Shown: in pieces, positions 36,002 to 45,719 of the stretch
Numbering within the stretch: position 1 is the stretch's first letter
Layout: each line of letters begins with the position of its first letter
Origin: Dechloromonas sp. CZR5
GTDB lineage: Bacteria; Pseudomonadota; Gammaproteobacteria; Burkholderiales; Rhodocyclaceae
Reading direction: 5' to 3'
NCBI RefSeq assembly: GCF_008711155.1
Contig: NZ_VUYQ01000001.1
Span: 868,001 to 932,000, forward strand
Length of the DNA stretch: 64,000 nucleotides
Made by a program: the position numbers and the translations under genes
Notes under the pieces: model-generated
The model's database searches: none
What the model was told of the DNA's origin: nothing
Seen by the model: only the letters and a program-made list of their open reading frames with translations

Positions 36002-38344
36002 TCAATGGTTTTCCAGCCTGCTGTAGTCGAGGATGCCGAACTCGACCGGTCGCGCGGCCCGGTAAGCGTCATGGATGGCGTCGCTGGTCGGCCAGAAGCG
36101 ACGGTCGGTTCGGCGTATGCCGTAGGTGTCGGTCAGGCGGACAAGATCGGCCTCGCTGCGCAGCGCCGCGACGGCGTCGGCGAAGCGGCCGGCATTTTGA
36201 GGCGTGATGGCGAATATCGCATTCGGATAGGCGCCGACGATGCCGTTCATGGCCAGCAACGTGTCTTCTTCCGGTAGCCGGCGGTCGGCTTCGCTGAAAA
36301 TCTCGGCGACGTTGGTGTGGGCGCTGTTGCGGATCAGCGAAAAGACATGGGGCTTGCCGACGGCTGGCTGATAGACGATCAGGCTGTCCTCCGGCATCTG
36401 CGATGCGGCCAGGCCGCGGATGGCGGACAGTCGCCGCAGCGAGGCAAGATCGCTTTCCGGCAGCCCGCCGGCCTCCAGCTCCCGCGATCGGTCGCGGGAT
36501 TTGACGGTGCGCTGGCCTAGCAGTTCATAGAGTTCGTTCAGCGTGTCCTTGCTGCGATAGCGGATGCCGGTTTCCAGCGGAAAGTAGCGGGCGGCGTCGG
36601 CGAGGTAGTCGTTGTGCGGCTTGCTGCGCTGGCGATACCAGTGGTCGAGAATCGGCTGACGATCCTTGATCGGCAGCAGGGCGAGAAAATTCAGCTCGCT
36701 CTCCATGCGCAGGAAGTCCATGTACAGGCGGGTTGCCAGCTGGTGCCCGATGTTGCCGTAAACGTCGAAGCCGGCGACCAGCAGGTAATGCATGCGTTCG
36801 AGCACCGGATAGCCGATGAGGAAGCTGGTTTGCGGCCGTTCGCCGGCCAGCCCCTTGATCACCGAGGCGCTGTCGAAATGCCGGAAGACGGTGAGCGCGA
36901 CATTGGGGTTGGTGCCGTCGCCGTCCCAGATGTCGTTCAGCGTCGGGCGGGTGTCGCCGTACTTGAACTTCGCGGTGATTCGACTGCGCTCCTCGGTGTA
37001 TTTGCGTTGCAGGCGGGAGTATTCATTCCAGGCGAGCAGGCCGGCCGTACTCTCGCGTTCGGCGGGGAGACGCAGCACCGGGCTGGCGGCATCGATGATC
37101 GCCTGCATGAATTGGGAGCTCTTGTCGTTGGGGGCGACGAAATAGACCCAGAAGTGATCGTTGATCGAGTTGAGCGCGAACTGGCCGCGGCAAACCGGGC
37201 CTTTCATGAAGCCTGCCAGCGTGAATTGCGCTTCGTCGAGCATCAGGCGATAGCGGGCGACGAGCGGCAGGTCGCGGAAGGTGACGAAGGGATTGGCCGC
37301 GCTTTCCGGATCGTAGCCGGGCAGGCGCGCCACGGCGTAGTCGGGTTTCAGGAACCAGTCGCGCAGACGTTCCATGCGCGCGGCGTCGAGCTGCATCGGC
37401 ATGTGGGTCTTGGCGGACGGCGTGGATTCGATGCGGCGCAGGCGATACCACACGCGGTCGACACCCGGGTCGTCGTAGGGGCGGCGCGTGGCGATCAGAT
37501 CGACGGGCTGGCCGGGCGGCGTCCGGCTGCGCACCAGTTCGAAATACGTGTCGGGCTGCTCGGCGAACCACAGCTGGCCGATGAACCAGTGTTCGTAGAT
37601 GTAGCGGGCGGTCAGCCGGGCCTTGTTGCCGTCGGCATTGAGGAAGGCTTCCCAGTCGGCAACCTGGCGCAGCAGGGCGGCGGACAGCGGCGCAGCCGGG
37701 CTGTAGGGGGCACCGGCTTCGAGCCAGCGAGTGAGCGTCGCGTGTTCGTCAGCGGCGATGGGGTGCAGACCGAAGGGCATGCCGCGCGTGGGATGGCGGC
37801 GCGTGTATTCGTCCAGGCCTTCGGCCGGTACGCAGACTTGCGCACGGTTGAGCGAAAAATCGAGATCCGGGTCATTCAGCTGCCCGCCATCCGGTCCGGG
37901 GTGAATCTGCTTGAGGACGAGCAGGCGGGTCATCGCACTTGCTTCACGGTTGGCTTGCGCTGTCGGCTGGCGTTCGTTGAGAACCGGGAAAAAGCCCATG
38001 TCGCGCCATTGGGCGTTGGTCTGGGCGTCGATGCCGAGTCGTGTCGGCGCGCCGGCCAGCAGGCGGTCAGCAAACACGCGGTTGGTACTGGCGCCGCGTG
38101 TCAGGCCGCTGTAGCTGGCGAGGTTGAGCTGGCAGGGGGCGTCGTAGCAGGCATGGCAACTGACGCAACGATTGTCGAGTACGGGTCGGACATCTCGCCA
38201 GTAATCGGGGGCGCCGGTCGATACGGCCGGAAGGCGGTCGAAACGGGCCGGATCGGCCGGGCCGAAACGGTCGTCGAGACGTAGCGTGGCAACGGTAGCG
38301 CAGGCCGCGAGGAAGAGGAAAGGCAGTGGGGCGAATAAGCGCAA
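36002..38344 (-). CDS. cti: fatty acid cis/trans isomerase (Cti)
   Basis: The 780-residue periplasmic heme protein turns cis-unsaturated membrane fatty acids to the trans form as a rapid response to solvents or heat. A c-type heme motif CVSCH followed by ACYDAPCQLNL is in the N-terminal third, as in the family. I place the start at TTG 38344, since GGAG lies 6 nt before it and the protein then opens with an exact export signal ending in the lipobox LAAC. The open frame from 38386 would put 14 polar residues ahead of that signal. It stands alone between the bio operon and yaaA. Confidence 0.92.
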   Translation of the reverse strand: MRLFAPLPFLFLAACATVATLRLDDRFGPADPARFDRLPAVSTGAPDYWRDVRPVLDNRCVSCHACYDAPCQLNLASYSGLTRGASTNRVFADRLLAGAPTRLGIDAQTNAQWRDMGFFPVLNERQPTAQANREASAMTRLLVLKQIHPGPDGGQLNDPDLDFSLNRAQVCVPAEGLDEYTRRHPTRGMPFGLHPIAADEHATLTRWLEAGAPYSPAAPLSAALLRQVADWEAFLNADGNKARLTARYIYEHWFIGQLWFAEQPDTYFELVRSRTPPGQPVDLIATRRPYDDPGVDRVWYRLRRIESTPSAKTHMPMQLDAARMERLRDWFLKPDYAVARLPGYDPESAANPFVTFRDLPLVARYRLMLDEAQFTLAGFMKGPVCRGQFALNSINDHFWVYFVAPNDKSSQFMQAIIDAASPVLRLPAERESTAGLLAWNEYSRLQRKYTEERSRITAKFKYGDTRPTLNDIWDGDGTNPNVALTVFRHFDSASVIKGLAGERPQTSFLIGYPVLERMHYLLVAGFDVYGNIGHQLATRLYMDFLRMESELNFLALLPIKDRQPILDHWYRQRSKPHNDYLADAARYFPLETGIRYRSKDTLNELYELLGQRTVKSRDRSRELEAGGLPESDLASLRRLSAIRGLAASQMPEDSLIVYQPAVGKPHVFSLIRNSAHTNVAEIFSEADRRLPEEDTLLAMNGIVGAYPNAIFAITPQNAGRFADAVAALRSEADLVRLTDTYGIRRTDRRFWPTSDAIHDAYRAARPVEFGILDYSRLENH

Positions 38345-38532
38345 GAAAGTCTCCGCAGAGCAACGGGAAATGTGCACGTCATGCACACCGAGGGCAGCAT
38401 CGTATCAAAATACGCGCTACTCGCCGGGGTAGTCGTCGATCCGCGCCGGGCACCAGCCGGCTGTTCGTCCGTAAGGACTGTCGCCGGTAGAATGTCGCGC
38501 AATTTCATCCCGGTATTTTTCGTAACGCAGCC

Positions 38533-39306
38533 ATGCTCATCTTTCTTTCGCCAGCCAAATCGCTGGATTACAAAACGCCACCGCATGTGGCGGACTTTAC
38601 CCAGCCCACTTACCTGAAACAGTCGGAGACCCTCATCAAGCAGTTACGCAAGCTGTCGCCGGCCGACATCGCGCAACTGATGAGCCTGTCCGACCCACTG
38701 GCGCTGCTCAATTTCGACCGTTATGCCGGCTGGTCCTTGCCCTTTTCACCGGAAAACGCCAAGCAGGCGGTGCTGGCCTTCGATGGCGATGTCTACGATG
38801 GGCTGGCGGCCAAGACACTGAGCGCCGACGACCTGGCATTCGCCCAGCAGCATGTGCGTATCCTGTCGGGACTCTACGGCATCCTGAAGCCGCTGGACCT
38901 GATGCAGCCCTATCGCCTGGAGATGGGAACGAAATTCGCCAACAAGGCCGGCAAGGATTTGTACGCTTTCTGGGGCGAAACCCTGCTCGATGCGATCAAT
39001 GCCGAACTGGAAAGCATGTCGCGGCCGGTGGTGGTCAACCTCGCATCGGAGGAGTATTTCAAGGCGGCTGTCGGTCGCAAGATCCGGGGTGAGGTGATTC
39101 AGCCGGTGTTCGAAGACTGGAAGAGCGGCAAGTACAAGATCATCAGCTTCTATGCCAAGCGTGCCCGTGGCCTGATGACCCGCTATGCCGTCGCGAACCG
39201 GTTGGTCGATCCCGAAGGGCTCAAGGCCTTCGACAGCGACGGCTATGCCTACGTGCCGGAGGTCTCGGATGCGACGACCTGGGTATTCCGCCGCCGCGAA
39301 GGGTAA
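38533..39306 (+). CDS. yaaA: YaaA family peroxide stress protein
   Basis: The 257-residue DUF328/YaaA protein has SPAKSLDY at the N-terminus, [22 protein letters not shown] near residue 118, and [14 protein letters not shown] near 210. In E. coli YaaA limits free iron and oxidative DNA damage, and the fold binds DNA. It overlaps nothing and ends 4 bp from the facing thioredoxin gene. No promoter motif could be identified with confidence. Confidence 0.94.
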   Translation: MLIFLSPAKSLDYKTPPHVADFTQPTYLKQSETLIKQLRKLSPADIAQLMSLSDPLALLNFDRYAGWSLPFSPENAKQAVLAFDGDVYDGLAAKTLSADDLAFAQQHVRILSGLYGILKPLDLMQPYRLEMGTKFANKAGKDLYAFWGETLLDAINAELESMSRPVVVNLASEEYFKAAVGRKIRGEVIQPVFEDWKSGKYKIISFYAKRARGLMTRYAVANRLVDPEGLKAFDSDGYAYVPEVSDATTWVFRRREG

Positions 39307-39310
39307 GCCT

Positions 39311-39820
39311 CTACAGCTTGAGCCTGAAGGTCCTGGCGATGGCCTCGACGGCCTCGCGGCTGTCCCATTCGTGGGCACCGTAATACTTGCCGAGCACCTT
39401 GCCGTCGGTGTCGACCAGAACGGTCAGCGGCAGGCGGTTGGCGCCCAGCATGTTCTCTAGTGGCCAGGGTTTGTCGTCGATGAACATCGGGAACGATGTG
39501 CCTGATTTCTGCAGGAACAGCCTGGCGTTTTGCGGGTAGTCGTCGGTCGATATGCCGATGACCGTGAATTGCCTGCCGTAGCGCTTGGCCAGCCGATCCA
39601 GCGAGCCCATCTCGGCCCGGCAGGGGCCGCACCAACTGGCCCAGACGTTGATGATCAGCGGTTTGCCCCTGAAATCCGAGGGCTTCTTTGTCGGTCCGTT
39701 CAGACCCTGCATCGGCAGGTCGCGCAGGGTGCTGCCGACATCGACCTCACCCGGGGTCTTGGCGTGGGCGGGGGATAGCACGGTCAGCGCGGCGACCAGG
39801 AAAGGGATGAACGGCTTCAT
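39311..39820 (-). CDS. TlpA-like periplasmic thioredoxin
   Basis: The 169-residue exported protein (signal peptide ending SPAHA) has a thioredoxin/AhpC-TSA fold and the active site WASWCGPCR at about residues 61-69, with the cis-Pro in NRLPLTVLVD. It would reduce or relay electrons to periplasmic disulfides, for example for cytochrome c maturation. The partner is not encoded nearby. It lies 48 bp after the start-side end of the hybrid kinase region and faces yaaA. Confidence 0.9.
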   Translation of the reverse strand: MKPFIPFLVAALTVLSPAHAKTPGEVDVGSTLRDLPMQGLNGPTKKPSDFRGKPLIINVWASWCGPCRAEMGSLDRLAKRYGRQFTVIGISTDDYPQNARLFLQKSGTSFPMFIDDKPWPLENMLGANRLPLTVLVDTDGKVLGKYYGAHEWDSREAVEAIARTFRLKL

Positions 39821-39868
39821 GGAAATCCTGCAACGGGAAGTTGGCGGATTGTAGGGGATTCTGCCGGA

Positions 39869-42463
39869 TCAGGCTTTCCGCGGTTCCAGCCACTTCAGGA
39901 GGGTGGTGAACAGCAGGTTCGGCTCGACCGGTTTGCCGATGAAATCGTTCATGCCGGCTTGCCGGCACTTGCTGCGATCTTCGGTGGCGGCGTTGGCGGT
40001 CATGGCGATGATCGGGACATCGCCGTAGCCGCCGATCGAGCGAATTTTCCGGGTGGCCGCCAGGCCATCCATCACGGGCATCTGGATATCCATGAGTATC
40101 AGGTCGAAATGCCGCGCCTCCGCCAGAGCGACGGCAGCTTCCCCATCGTCGGCGACGGTGACGGCCATGCCGGCCTCGCTGAGGTATTCGTTGATGATGC
40201 TCTGGTTGATGGGTTCATCTTCAACCAGCAGTACTTTCGTGCCGCCATATTCCCAGCGCAGGCGAAGGTCGGGTCGGGTATCGGGCGTGGCGGCAGGCTG
40301 CGGCGAGCGGGAAAAAATCGGGATGATCGCTTTCTGCAGGATCGCCTTGTTGATCGGTTTGACCAGCACCTCGGCAAATCCGGCGGCACGTGCCGACATG
40401 GCGATGCTGCTGTCTCCTGAGGCGGTGACGAGAATGCATGCCGGCGGGTGTTTCAGGTTCAGCTTCTGAATCGCGGCCAGGGTATCCATGCCGCTCTGGT
40501 CCGGCATCAGCAGGTCAAGCAACAGGATCGAAAACGGATCGTTCTCGGTATCCGCCTTCAGGATGGCCGCGATGGCTTCCTTGCCCGAGGCCACTGCCTC
40601 AGGGGACAGACCGATCTGGGTGAGCAGGTGAGTATGCACCATCTGCGTGATTTGCAGGTCGTCGGCAACCAGCGCCCGTCGCCCGGCCAGTTCCGGTTCG
40701 AGCGGAAGCGGTTCCTGATGTGCCTTGCCCAGGCGGGCGGTCATCCAGAACGTGCTGCCTTCGCCCGGCGTGCTGGTAGCACCTGTCTCGCCCCCCATCA
40801 ATCCGGCAAGGTGGCGGGTGATCGCCAGGCCCAGGCCGCTGCCGCCAAACCGCCGTTGTGTCGTGGTGCCGGGTTGTTCAAATGCCTTGAAGAGCCTGGG
40901 CATGGCTTCGGCCGGGATGCCGCAGCCGGTATCCCGAACTTCGAAGCTGACCAGCAGCGTGGTGTCGGCTTCGTCCTCGATCTTGCCGCGCAGGACGATC
41001 GAGCCCTTGTCGGTGTACTTGACGGCATTGGCGAGAAAGTTGAGCAGGGCCTGTCCCAGTCGCGTGACATCGCCGTGCAGGACGGGAGGGAGATCGCCGA
41101 TATCGATGACCAGCTCAAGCCCCTTGGCCTGCGCGCGCTTGACGACCACGTTGCTGATGCGTTGCAGCATTTCTTCCGGAGAAAAGTTGGCCAGCTCCAA
41201 TTCCAGCTTGCCGGCCTCGATTTTCGACAGGTCGAGGACGTCGTTGATCACCTCCATCAGGTGGTCTGCCGCGCCGGCAATACGCGTCAGCTTTTCGGAT
41301 TGTGTTGGCGTGATCCTGTCGCGGCGCAGCAGGTGCGTAAGGCCGATGATGGCGTTGAGCGGCGTGCGGATTTCGTGGCTCATGCTGGCCAGGAACTCGC
41401 TTTTGGCCTGGCTGGAGACTTCCGCTTGGGCGATCTGGGCTGCCAGGCGCCGGTTGAGATGCTTGATTTCCCGGGTCTTCTGCTTGAAGCGCCGGATCAT
41501 GGCGAGCAAAGCAAGGCCGAAAGCCAGCCAGCTGATGGCGTACAGGATCGCTTTCTGTTTCCAGGGGGCCGGGAAGTCTTCGAGCGCCAGTCCGATGTCA
41601 AGGCTAAGCGGCAATTCGTCCAGTTTCCTGAAGTGATGCATGCGTTTGACGGAATCGACGGAGGAAACGGCTATGTACGATCCTTGATCCGCTCCGTCCT
41701 GTCCGGCCAGCGGTGTTTCACCGGGAGCCAGCATTTTTCCGGTTTGCTCACCGACGTCGGGAATGCGGGCAACCAGAAGGTCGTTGTCGGAAACAAGCGT
41801 GATCGACCCGCGCTTTCCAATGTCGACCTCGCTCAGGATGCTCTTGAAAACCTCGGTGCGCACGGCGGTTTGCGCAAGGCCGGCAAACCGGCCGTCAGGA
41901 TGGTTGATGCGCCGGCTGAAGGTCATGACCCACTGACCGGAGAAGCGGGAGAGCATGGGGTCGGAAATGACCATGGGCAGCTTCCTGTCGCTTTTCTGGG
42001 CCTGAAAATAGGCCAGGTCGCCGACATTGAATCTCGGTAGCGTCCCGTCGTTTGCCGCACTGAACAGGACGGCGCCTTGCGCGTCGAGGATGCGCAGGCT
42101 GTTGGCCTGGCTTTCCTCAAGTGCCGCTTCTCGCCTCAGCAGATCGCGGTTTCCCTCCGCTCGCGTCCGCTGGAGGTTGCCAGCGACGACTGGTGCGTAG
42201 TCGTGCACCGCTTCACGCAGAACCACGTCGATCTTCCTGACGCTGGCGGCTAGCTGCTTCTCCAGCAGGCGGGCCTGGTTTTCGGCACTGGACAGCATAT
42301 TGGCTCGTGCCTGGGCATAAGACTGCTGCAGGTCGTATCCGAGCAGGGCGGCGAGCGCCAGGGTCAATCCCAGCGCAATCAGCGACGGGCTGGAAGGCAA
42401 GTATCTGCGCGACGTAGGCGGCGACGGTTCGTGTCTCGTTTCCATGGCGGCTGGGGGCGTCAT
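39869..42463 (-). CDS. membrane hybrid histidine kinase, PDC-HisKA-HATPase-REC-REC
   Basis: The start is placed at ATG 42463, giving 864 residues; the frame runs to 42658 but the extra part lacks support. Order: TM1 ([19 protein letters not shown]), a double-Cache-like periplasmic sensor (~60-295), TM2 ([17 protein letters not shown]), HisKA with His363 in [13 protein letters not shown], HATPase ([13 protein letters not shown]), and two receivers. The first receiver retains Asp in LLLDLLMPD and the second has [11 protein letters not shown]; both keep the switch Lys. Unlike the kinases at 3396 and 8891 it has no PAS domain. Output may pass to the orphan HPt at 29759. The ligand is unknown. Confidence 0.91.
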   Translation of the reverse strand: MTPPAAMETRHEPSPPTSRRYLPSSPSLIALGLTLALAALLGYDLQQSYAQARANMLSSAENQARLLEKQLAASVRKIDVVLREAVHDYAPVVAGNLQRTRAEGNRDLLRREAALEESQANSLRILDAQGAVLFSAANDGTLPRFNVGDLAYFQAQKSDRKLPMVISDPMLSRFSGQWVMTFSRRINHPDGRFAGLAQTAVRTEVFKSILSEVDIGKRGSITLVSDNDLLVARIPDVGEQTGKMLAPGETPLAGQDGADQGSYIAVSSVDSVKRMHHFRKLDELPLSLDIGLALEDFPAPWKQKAILYAISWLAFGLALLAMIRRFKQKTREIKHLNRRLAAQIAQAEVSSQAKSEFLASMSHEIRTPLNAIIGLTHLLRRDRITPTQSEKLTRIAGAADHLMEVINDVLDLSKIEAGKLELELANFSPEEMLQRISNVVVKRAQAKGLELVIDIGDLPPVLHGDVTRLGQALLNFLANAVKYTDKGSIVLRGKIEDEADTTLLVSFEVRDTGCGIPAEAMPRLFKAFEQPGTTTQRRFGGSGLGLAITRHLAGLMGGETGATSTPGEGSTFWMTARLGKAHQEPLPLEPELAGRRALVADDLQITQMVHTHLLTQIGLSPEAVASGKEAIAAILKADTENDPFSILLLDLLMPDQSGMDTLAAIQKLNLKHPPACILVTASGDSSIAMSARAAGFAEVLVKPINKAILQKAIIPIFSRSPQPAATPDTRPDLRLRWEYGGTKVLLVEDEPINQSIINEYLSEAGMAVTVADDGEAAVALAEARHFDLILMDIQMPVMDGLAATRKIRSIGGYGDVPIIAMTANAATEDRSKCRQAGMNDFIGKPVEPNLLFTTLLKWLEPRKA

Positions 42464-42693
42464 TGACCACGAATCATCCCCGAATGGGCGAGAGGTACTC
42501 GACGCTGAGTATGTTATTGGCGTAGCACGATAACATAGAGCGAGAGGCGGGGTGTGAGATATTCGGGACGCGCCGAGGCGCCTTGCCGTGCCGGGAAAAA
42601 AGCCCTTCCCGGGGTTGAAAAGGCTGGCCGGACAATGAGGTTTTTGGGGTTTGCTCAAACTGCGGCGTTCACCCCGGGCCCCGACGCCGGGGA

Positions 42694-43161
42694 TCAGGCC
42701 GGCAGGGTGTCCTGTGGCAATCCGGATGGCGTGCCGCCGGCCATCTCGCCAAGGCGTTTCGAGGCGGCGGCCGGGCCGAGGATTTGAAAGGCAAGTCGGG
42801 TCCGTCCCCGCAGCTTGAGCAACGCCTTGTCCTTGCTGACCAGGATGTCGGCCTCGCAGCGGGCGGCGAGTTCGAGGAACTTCTGGTCGTCGCGGTCCTT
42901 GCAGCGCGGCAGGGGAGGCGCTTCGCCGTCGGGAACGAGCTGCACCAAACCGCTGTAGCGGGCGTAGCGCTCGCTGATCATGTCCGGTGTCAGCTTCAGT
43001 TGGGGGTAGGTCAGCACGCGTTGCAGTTCGTCCAGTGTGCGCTGATCGGCGAAGCAGGCGATGCGGCCGGCTTCCAGCGCGGCCATGATTGGCACGGCAT
43101 CCACATTGGCCCAGTGGAAGAGGTCGAGGACGACATTGGTGTCTAGAACGATACGCAGCAT
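42694..43161 (-). CDS. PIN domain protein, putative toxin-type ribonuclease (COG1569-like)
   Basis: The 155-residue protein has the acidic PIN residues: DTNVVLDL at 6-13, Glu in [22 protein letters not shown] and SKDKALLKL. These bind metal for RNA cleavage in the VapC-like superfamily. It resembles the group annotated as putative toxin component. No antitoxin-sized gene is next to it: 43162-43212 holds no ORF before dusC, and 42464-42693 has no supported gene. It may be a housekeeping single-gene member or a relic of a toxin pair. Confidence 0.8.
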   Translation of the reverse strand: MLRIVLDTNVVLDLFHWANVDAVPIMAALEAGRIACFADQRTLDELQRVLTYPQLKLTPDMISERYARYSGLVQLVPDGEAPPLPRCKDRDDQKFLELAARCEADILVSKDKALLKLRGRTRLAFQILGPAAASKRLGEMAGGTPSGLPQDTLPA

Positions 43162-43212
43162 GGGGGTGGATTATAATCGCCGCCTTTTCAAGCGCTTGCC
43201 GAAAGTTCGTCG

Positions 43213-44172
43213 ATGTCCCGCATTCTTCTCGCCCCGATGGAAGGTCTTGCCGATCCGCTCATGCGGAACGTGCTCACGGCCGTTGGCGGCTACGATTGGG
43301 GAATCTGCGAATTCATCCGCGTCACCGAAAGCGTGCTGCCCAACCGCACCTTCCTGCGTACCTGTCCCGAATTGCACAACGGCAGCCTGACCGACTGCGG
43401 CACGCCGATGCGCGTGCAGTTGCTCGGTTCCGATCCGCATTTCATGGCGGCCAATGCGCGACGCCTGGTCAAGCACCGCCCGGCCGGCGTCGACATCAAC
43501 TTCGGCTGCCCGGCACCCACCGTCTTCAGGCATCGCGGCGGCTCGGCGCTGCTTGGCGAACCTGAATTGCTGCACGACATCGTCAGCGCCGTGCGGGCGA
43601 TGGTGCCGGCCGACATACCCTTCACCGCCAAGATGCGCCTCGGCATCGCCGATAGCGCCCTGGCCGTCGATTGCGCGCAGGCCATTGCGGCCGGCGGTGC
43701 CGATGAGCTGATCATCCATGGCCGGACCAAGGTGGACGGCTACAAGCCGCCGGCGCGCTGGGGCCAGATCGACCGCGTGCGGGCGGCGGTCAACATTCCC
43801 ATCATCGCCAACGGCGAAGTGTGGACGGTGGCCGATTTCCACCAATGCCAACTCGAATCCGGCTGTGCCGACGTGATGATCGGCCGTGGTGCGCTGGCCG
43901 ATCCGCTGCTGCCGCGCAAGGTACGCGGCGAGGAAACCGGCGGCTGGGAAGAACTTGTGCCCTCGGTCGCCACCTACTGGCGCGGTGTGCGCGAGCGGGT
44001 GCTGCCGGTGCATGCCGGCGGCCGCCTCAAGCAGTGGCTGATGTTGCTGCGTCGTCACTACCCGCAGGCCGAGGTGCTCTACCAGCAGTTGCGCCCGGTC
44101 AAGGCTGCCGAGGATATCGACAGCCTGTTGATCGAAGCCGGTATCGCCGACGATCTGCCGCTCGCCGCCTGA
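43213..44172 (+). CDS. dusC: tRNA-dihydrouridine synthase (DusC type)
   Basis: The 319-residue FMN enzyme reduces uridine to dihydrouridine in the tRNA D-loop. It has the TIM-barrel start [14 protein letters not shown], the catalytic Cys in [20 protein letters not shown] in KMRLGI, HGRT and NGEVW. The subfamily signature near the N-terminus ([16 protein letters not shown]) points to DusC, position 16. A TATAAT sequence at 43172 may be its promoter -10. It stands alone, tail-to-tail with the MoaD-like gene. Confidence 0.94.
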   Translation: MSRILLAPMEGLADPLMRNVLTAVGGYDWGICEFIRVTESVLPNRTFLRTCPELHNGSLTDCGTPMRVQLLGSDPHFMAANARRLVKHRPAGVDINFGCPAPTVFRHRGGSALLGEPELLHDIVSAVRAMVPADIPFTAKMRLGIADSALAVDCAQAIAAGGADELIIHGRTKVDGYKPPARWGQIDRVRAAVNIPIIANGEVWTVADFHQCQLESGCADVMIGRGALADPLLPRKVRGEETGGWEELVPSVATYWRGVRERVLPVHAGGRLKQWLMLLRRHYPQAEVLYQQLRPVKAAEDIDSLLIEAGIADDLPLAA

Positions 44173-44177
44173 GCGGG

Positions 44178-44435
44178 CTAGCCGCCGCTCAGCGCCTGGA
44201 CGATGCAGAGTTCGCGGTCCGGCCGCAGCGCGGTGTCCAGATCGAAGATCATTTCACCCGCATGGAAAATACGGATGTGGCGGCGAAGGCGCTGCTGTTC
44301 ATCGACCATGCGAAAACGGATGCCGGGAAACTGGCGTTCGAGATCGGTGAGCACCGCTCCGACGGTGTCACCGTTCGCCTCGACTTGGGCGCTGCCGGTG
44401 TAGGCGTGCAGGGCGCTCGGGATCAGGACGCGCAT
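44178..44435 (-). CDS. MoaD/ThiS-like ubiquitin-fold protein
   Basis: The 85-residue beta-grasp protein ends in Gly-Gly (ALSGG), like sulfur carriers and ubiquitin-like modifiers, with NGDTVGAVLTDLERQFPGI near the N-terminus and DRELCIVQALSGG at the tail. No moaE, thiG or E1-like activating enzyme is nearby. Instead it follows the BNR beta-propeller gene by 13 bp on the same strand, so the two form a unit. It might be a sulfur carrier or a protein tag; function is unknown. A longer frame to 45020 exists but is antisense to the propeller. Confidence 0.85.
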   Translation of the reverse strand: MRVLIPSALHAYTGSAQVEANGDTVGAVLTDLERQFPGIRFRMVDEQQRLRRHIRIFHAGEMIFDLDTALRPDRELCIVQALSGG

Positions 44436-44448
44436 GGCGGAACGGCGA

Positions 44449-45597
44449 TCAGGCGACGCAGGCCGTTTCGACGGCATAGATTTCCGGCAAGTGCCGGGCG
44501 ACGCAGGACCAGTGCGCACCTTCGTCGCGGCTGTGCCATAGTTCGCCGCTGGTGGTGCCGAAATACAGGCCGACGCTGGCTTCGCTGTCGGCGCACATGG
44601 CTTGTCGCTTGACGGTCCACCAGGCCTGCCCGGCAGGCAGGCCATTGTCCAGGCGCTGCCAGGTTTCGCCCCCGTCGCGCGTCGCATAGACCGCCGGCTG
44701 CCCCTGCGGGCTGGTCCGCGGCCAGACATCGGTGCCGTCCATCGGAAATACCCAGACGGTCCGGTCATCGCGCGGATGGATGACGACGGGAAACCCGACA
44801 TCGCCGATATCCGCCGGCATGTTGCGGCCGATGCGCGTCCACCGGCGGCCGGGGCGGTCGAGACGGTAGATGCCGCAGTGATTCTGTTGGTACAGCCGAT
44901 CCGGATTGGAGGGGCAGAGGCGCACGCAATGCGGGTCGTGGAAGGAGATTTCCCCGGAATCGAAGCCATCGACGATGTCCATGCCGTCGACGAGCGGCGT
45001 GAAAGTGTCGCCCCCATCACGCGATTCGTGGATGCCGCCGCCCGACATGGCGAAATAGAGGTGCCTGGGGTCGCGCGGGTCGACGATGATCGAGTGCAGC
45101 ATGGGGCCGTCGGGCGTACCGTCCTGATAGGTGCCGAACCAGTGGCGGAACTGCGGATCGTCGTTGATCATCGAGAACGGCGCCCAGGTTTGTCCGCCAT
45201 CCGCCGAACGAAAAAGACCCTGTGGCGAGGTGCCGGCATACCAGACACCTGGTTCGCTGGACGGGCCCGGTGTCAGCCAGAAGGTGCAACTGACGGCTCT
45301 GGCCGGTAAATCGTTGCGGGAGGGGCCGAAGGCAGGCGGGGTAGCCGCTTCCTGCCAGCTTTTGCCAAGATCGGTCGAGCGGAACAGGGTAGGGCCGAGG
45401 TGGCCGGTACTGGCCGAGGCAAGCAGGGTACGCCCGTCGCGTGGGTCAAGCACCATGTGGTTGATGATGTGGCCGAGAAAGTGCGGGCCATCGACCCGCC
45501 ACGACTGGCGAGCGCTGTCCGTGTGATAGATCCAGGCGCCTTTCCGGGTGGCGACAAGCAGGGCGAGATGTTCGCGGGGAGGCCTTGGGGCGACCAT
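44449..45597 (-). CDS. BNR-repeat beta-propeller protein (sialidase/sortilin-like fold)
   Basis: The 382-residue protein has at least five BNR Asp-box repeats of the S/T-x-D-x-G-x-T-W kind, for example STDLGKSW, SADGGQTWAP, SRDGGDTFTP, TRDGGETWQR and SRDEGAHWSC, spaced as propeller blades. No signal peptide is visible, and the sialidase Arg triad and FRIP motif are not evident, so a glycosidase label would be unsafe. GAGGAG lies before ATG 45597, which I take as the start over an earlier ATG at 45642. It is coupled to the MoaD-like gene downstream and is divergent from the TrmB-like gene. Confidence 0.82.
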   Translation of the reverse strand: MVAPRPPREHLALLVATRKGAWIYHTDSARQSWRVDGPHFLGHIINHMVLDPRDGRTLLASASTGHLGPTLFRSTDLGKSWQEAATPPAFGPSRNDLPARAVSCTFWLTPGPSSEPGVWYAGTSPQGLFRSADGGQTWAPFSMINDDPQFRHWFGTYQDGTPDGPMLHSIIVDPRDPRHLYFAMSGGGIHESRDGGDTFTPLVDGMDIVDGFDSGEISFHDPHCVRLCPSNPDRLYQQNHCGIYRLDRPGRRWTRIGRNMPADIGDVGFPVVIHPRDDRTVWVFPMDGTDVWPRTSPQGQPAVYATRDGGETWQRLDNGLPAGQAWWTVKRQAMCADSEASVGLYFGTTSGELWHSRDEGAHWSCVARHLPEIYAVETACVA

Positions 45598-45719
45598 GAT
45601 CGTCTCCTCTCTGACGTGGTGAGTGGTGCACGCAGGTTTCATGGGAGGGAGCGTGTCGCCGCCAAATAGTTCCCCTTCCGTCCGGCAGGATCACCCATCG
45701 CCGGTCGAATTTTGCGACA

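Noticed and set aside
42464..42693. An antitoxin gene beside the PIN protein
   Set aside because: Scanning both strands shows no ORF with a credible start and ribosome binding site in this 230-bp gap. It holds the hybrid kinase promoter side and GC-rich inverted repeats only.
44449..45597. Calling the BNR propeller a sialidase
   Set aside because: Asp boxes are present, but no FRIP motif, Arg triad or signal peptide is visible, so a glycosidase function is unsupported.
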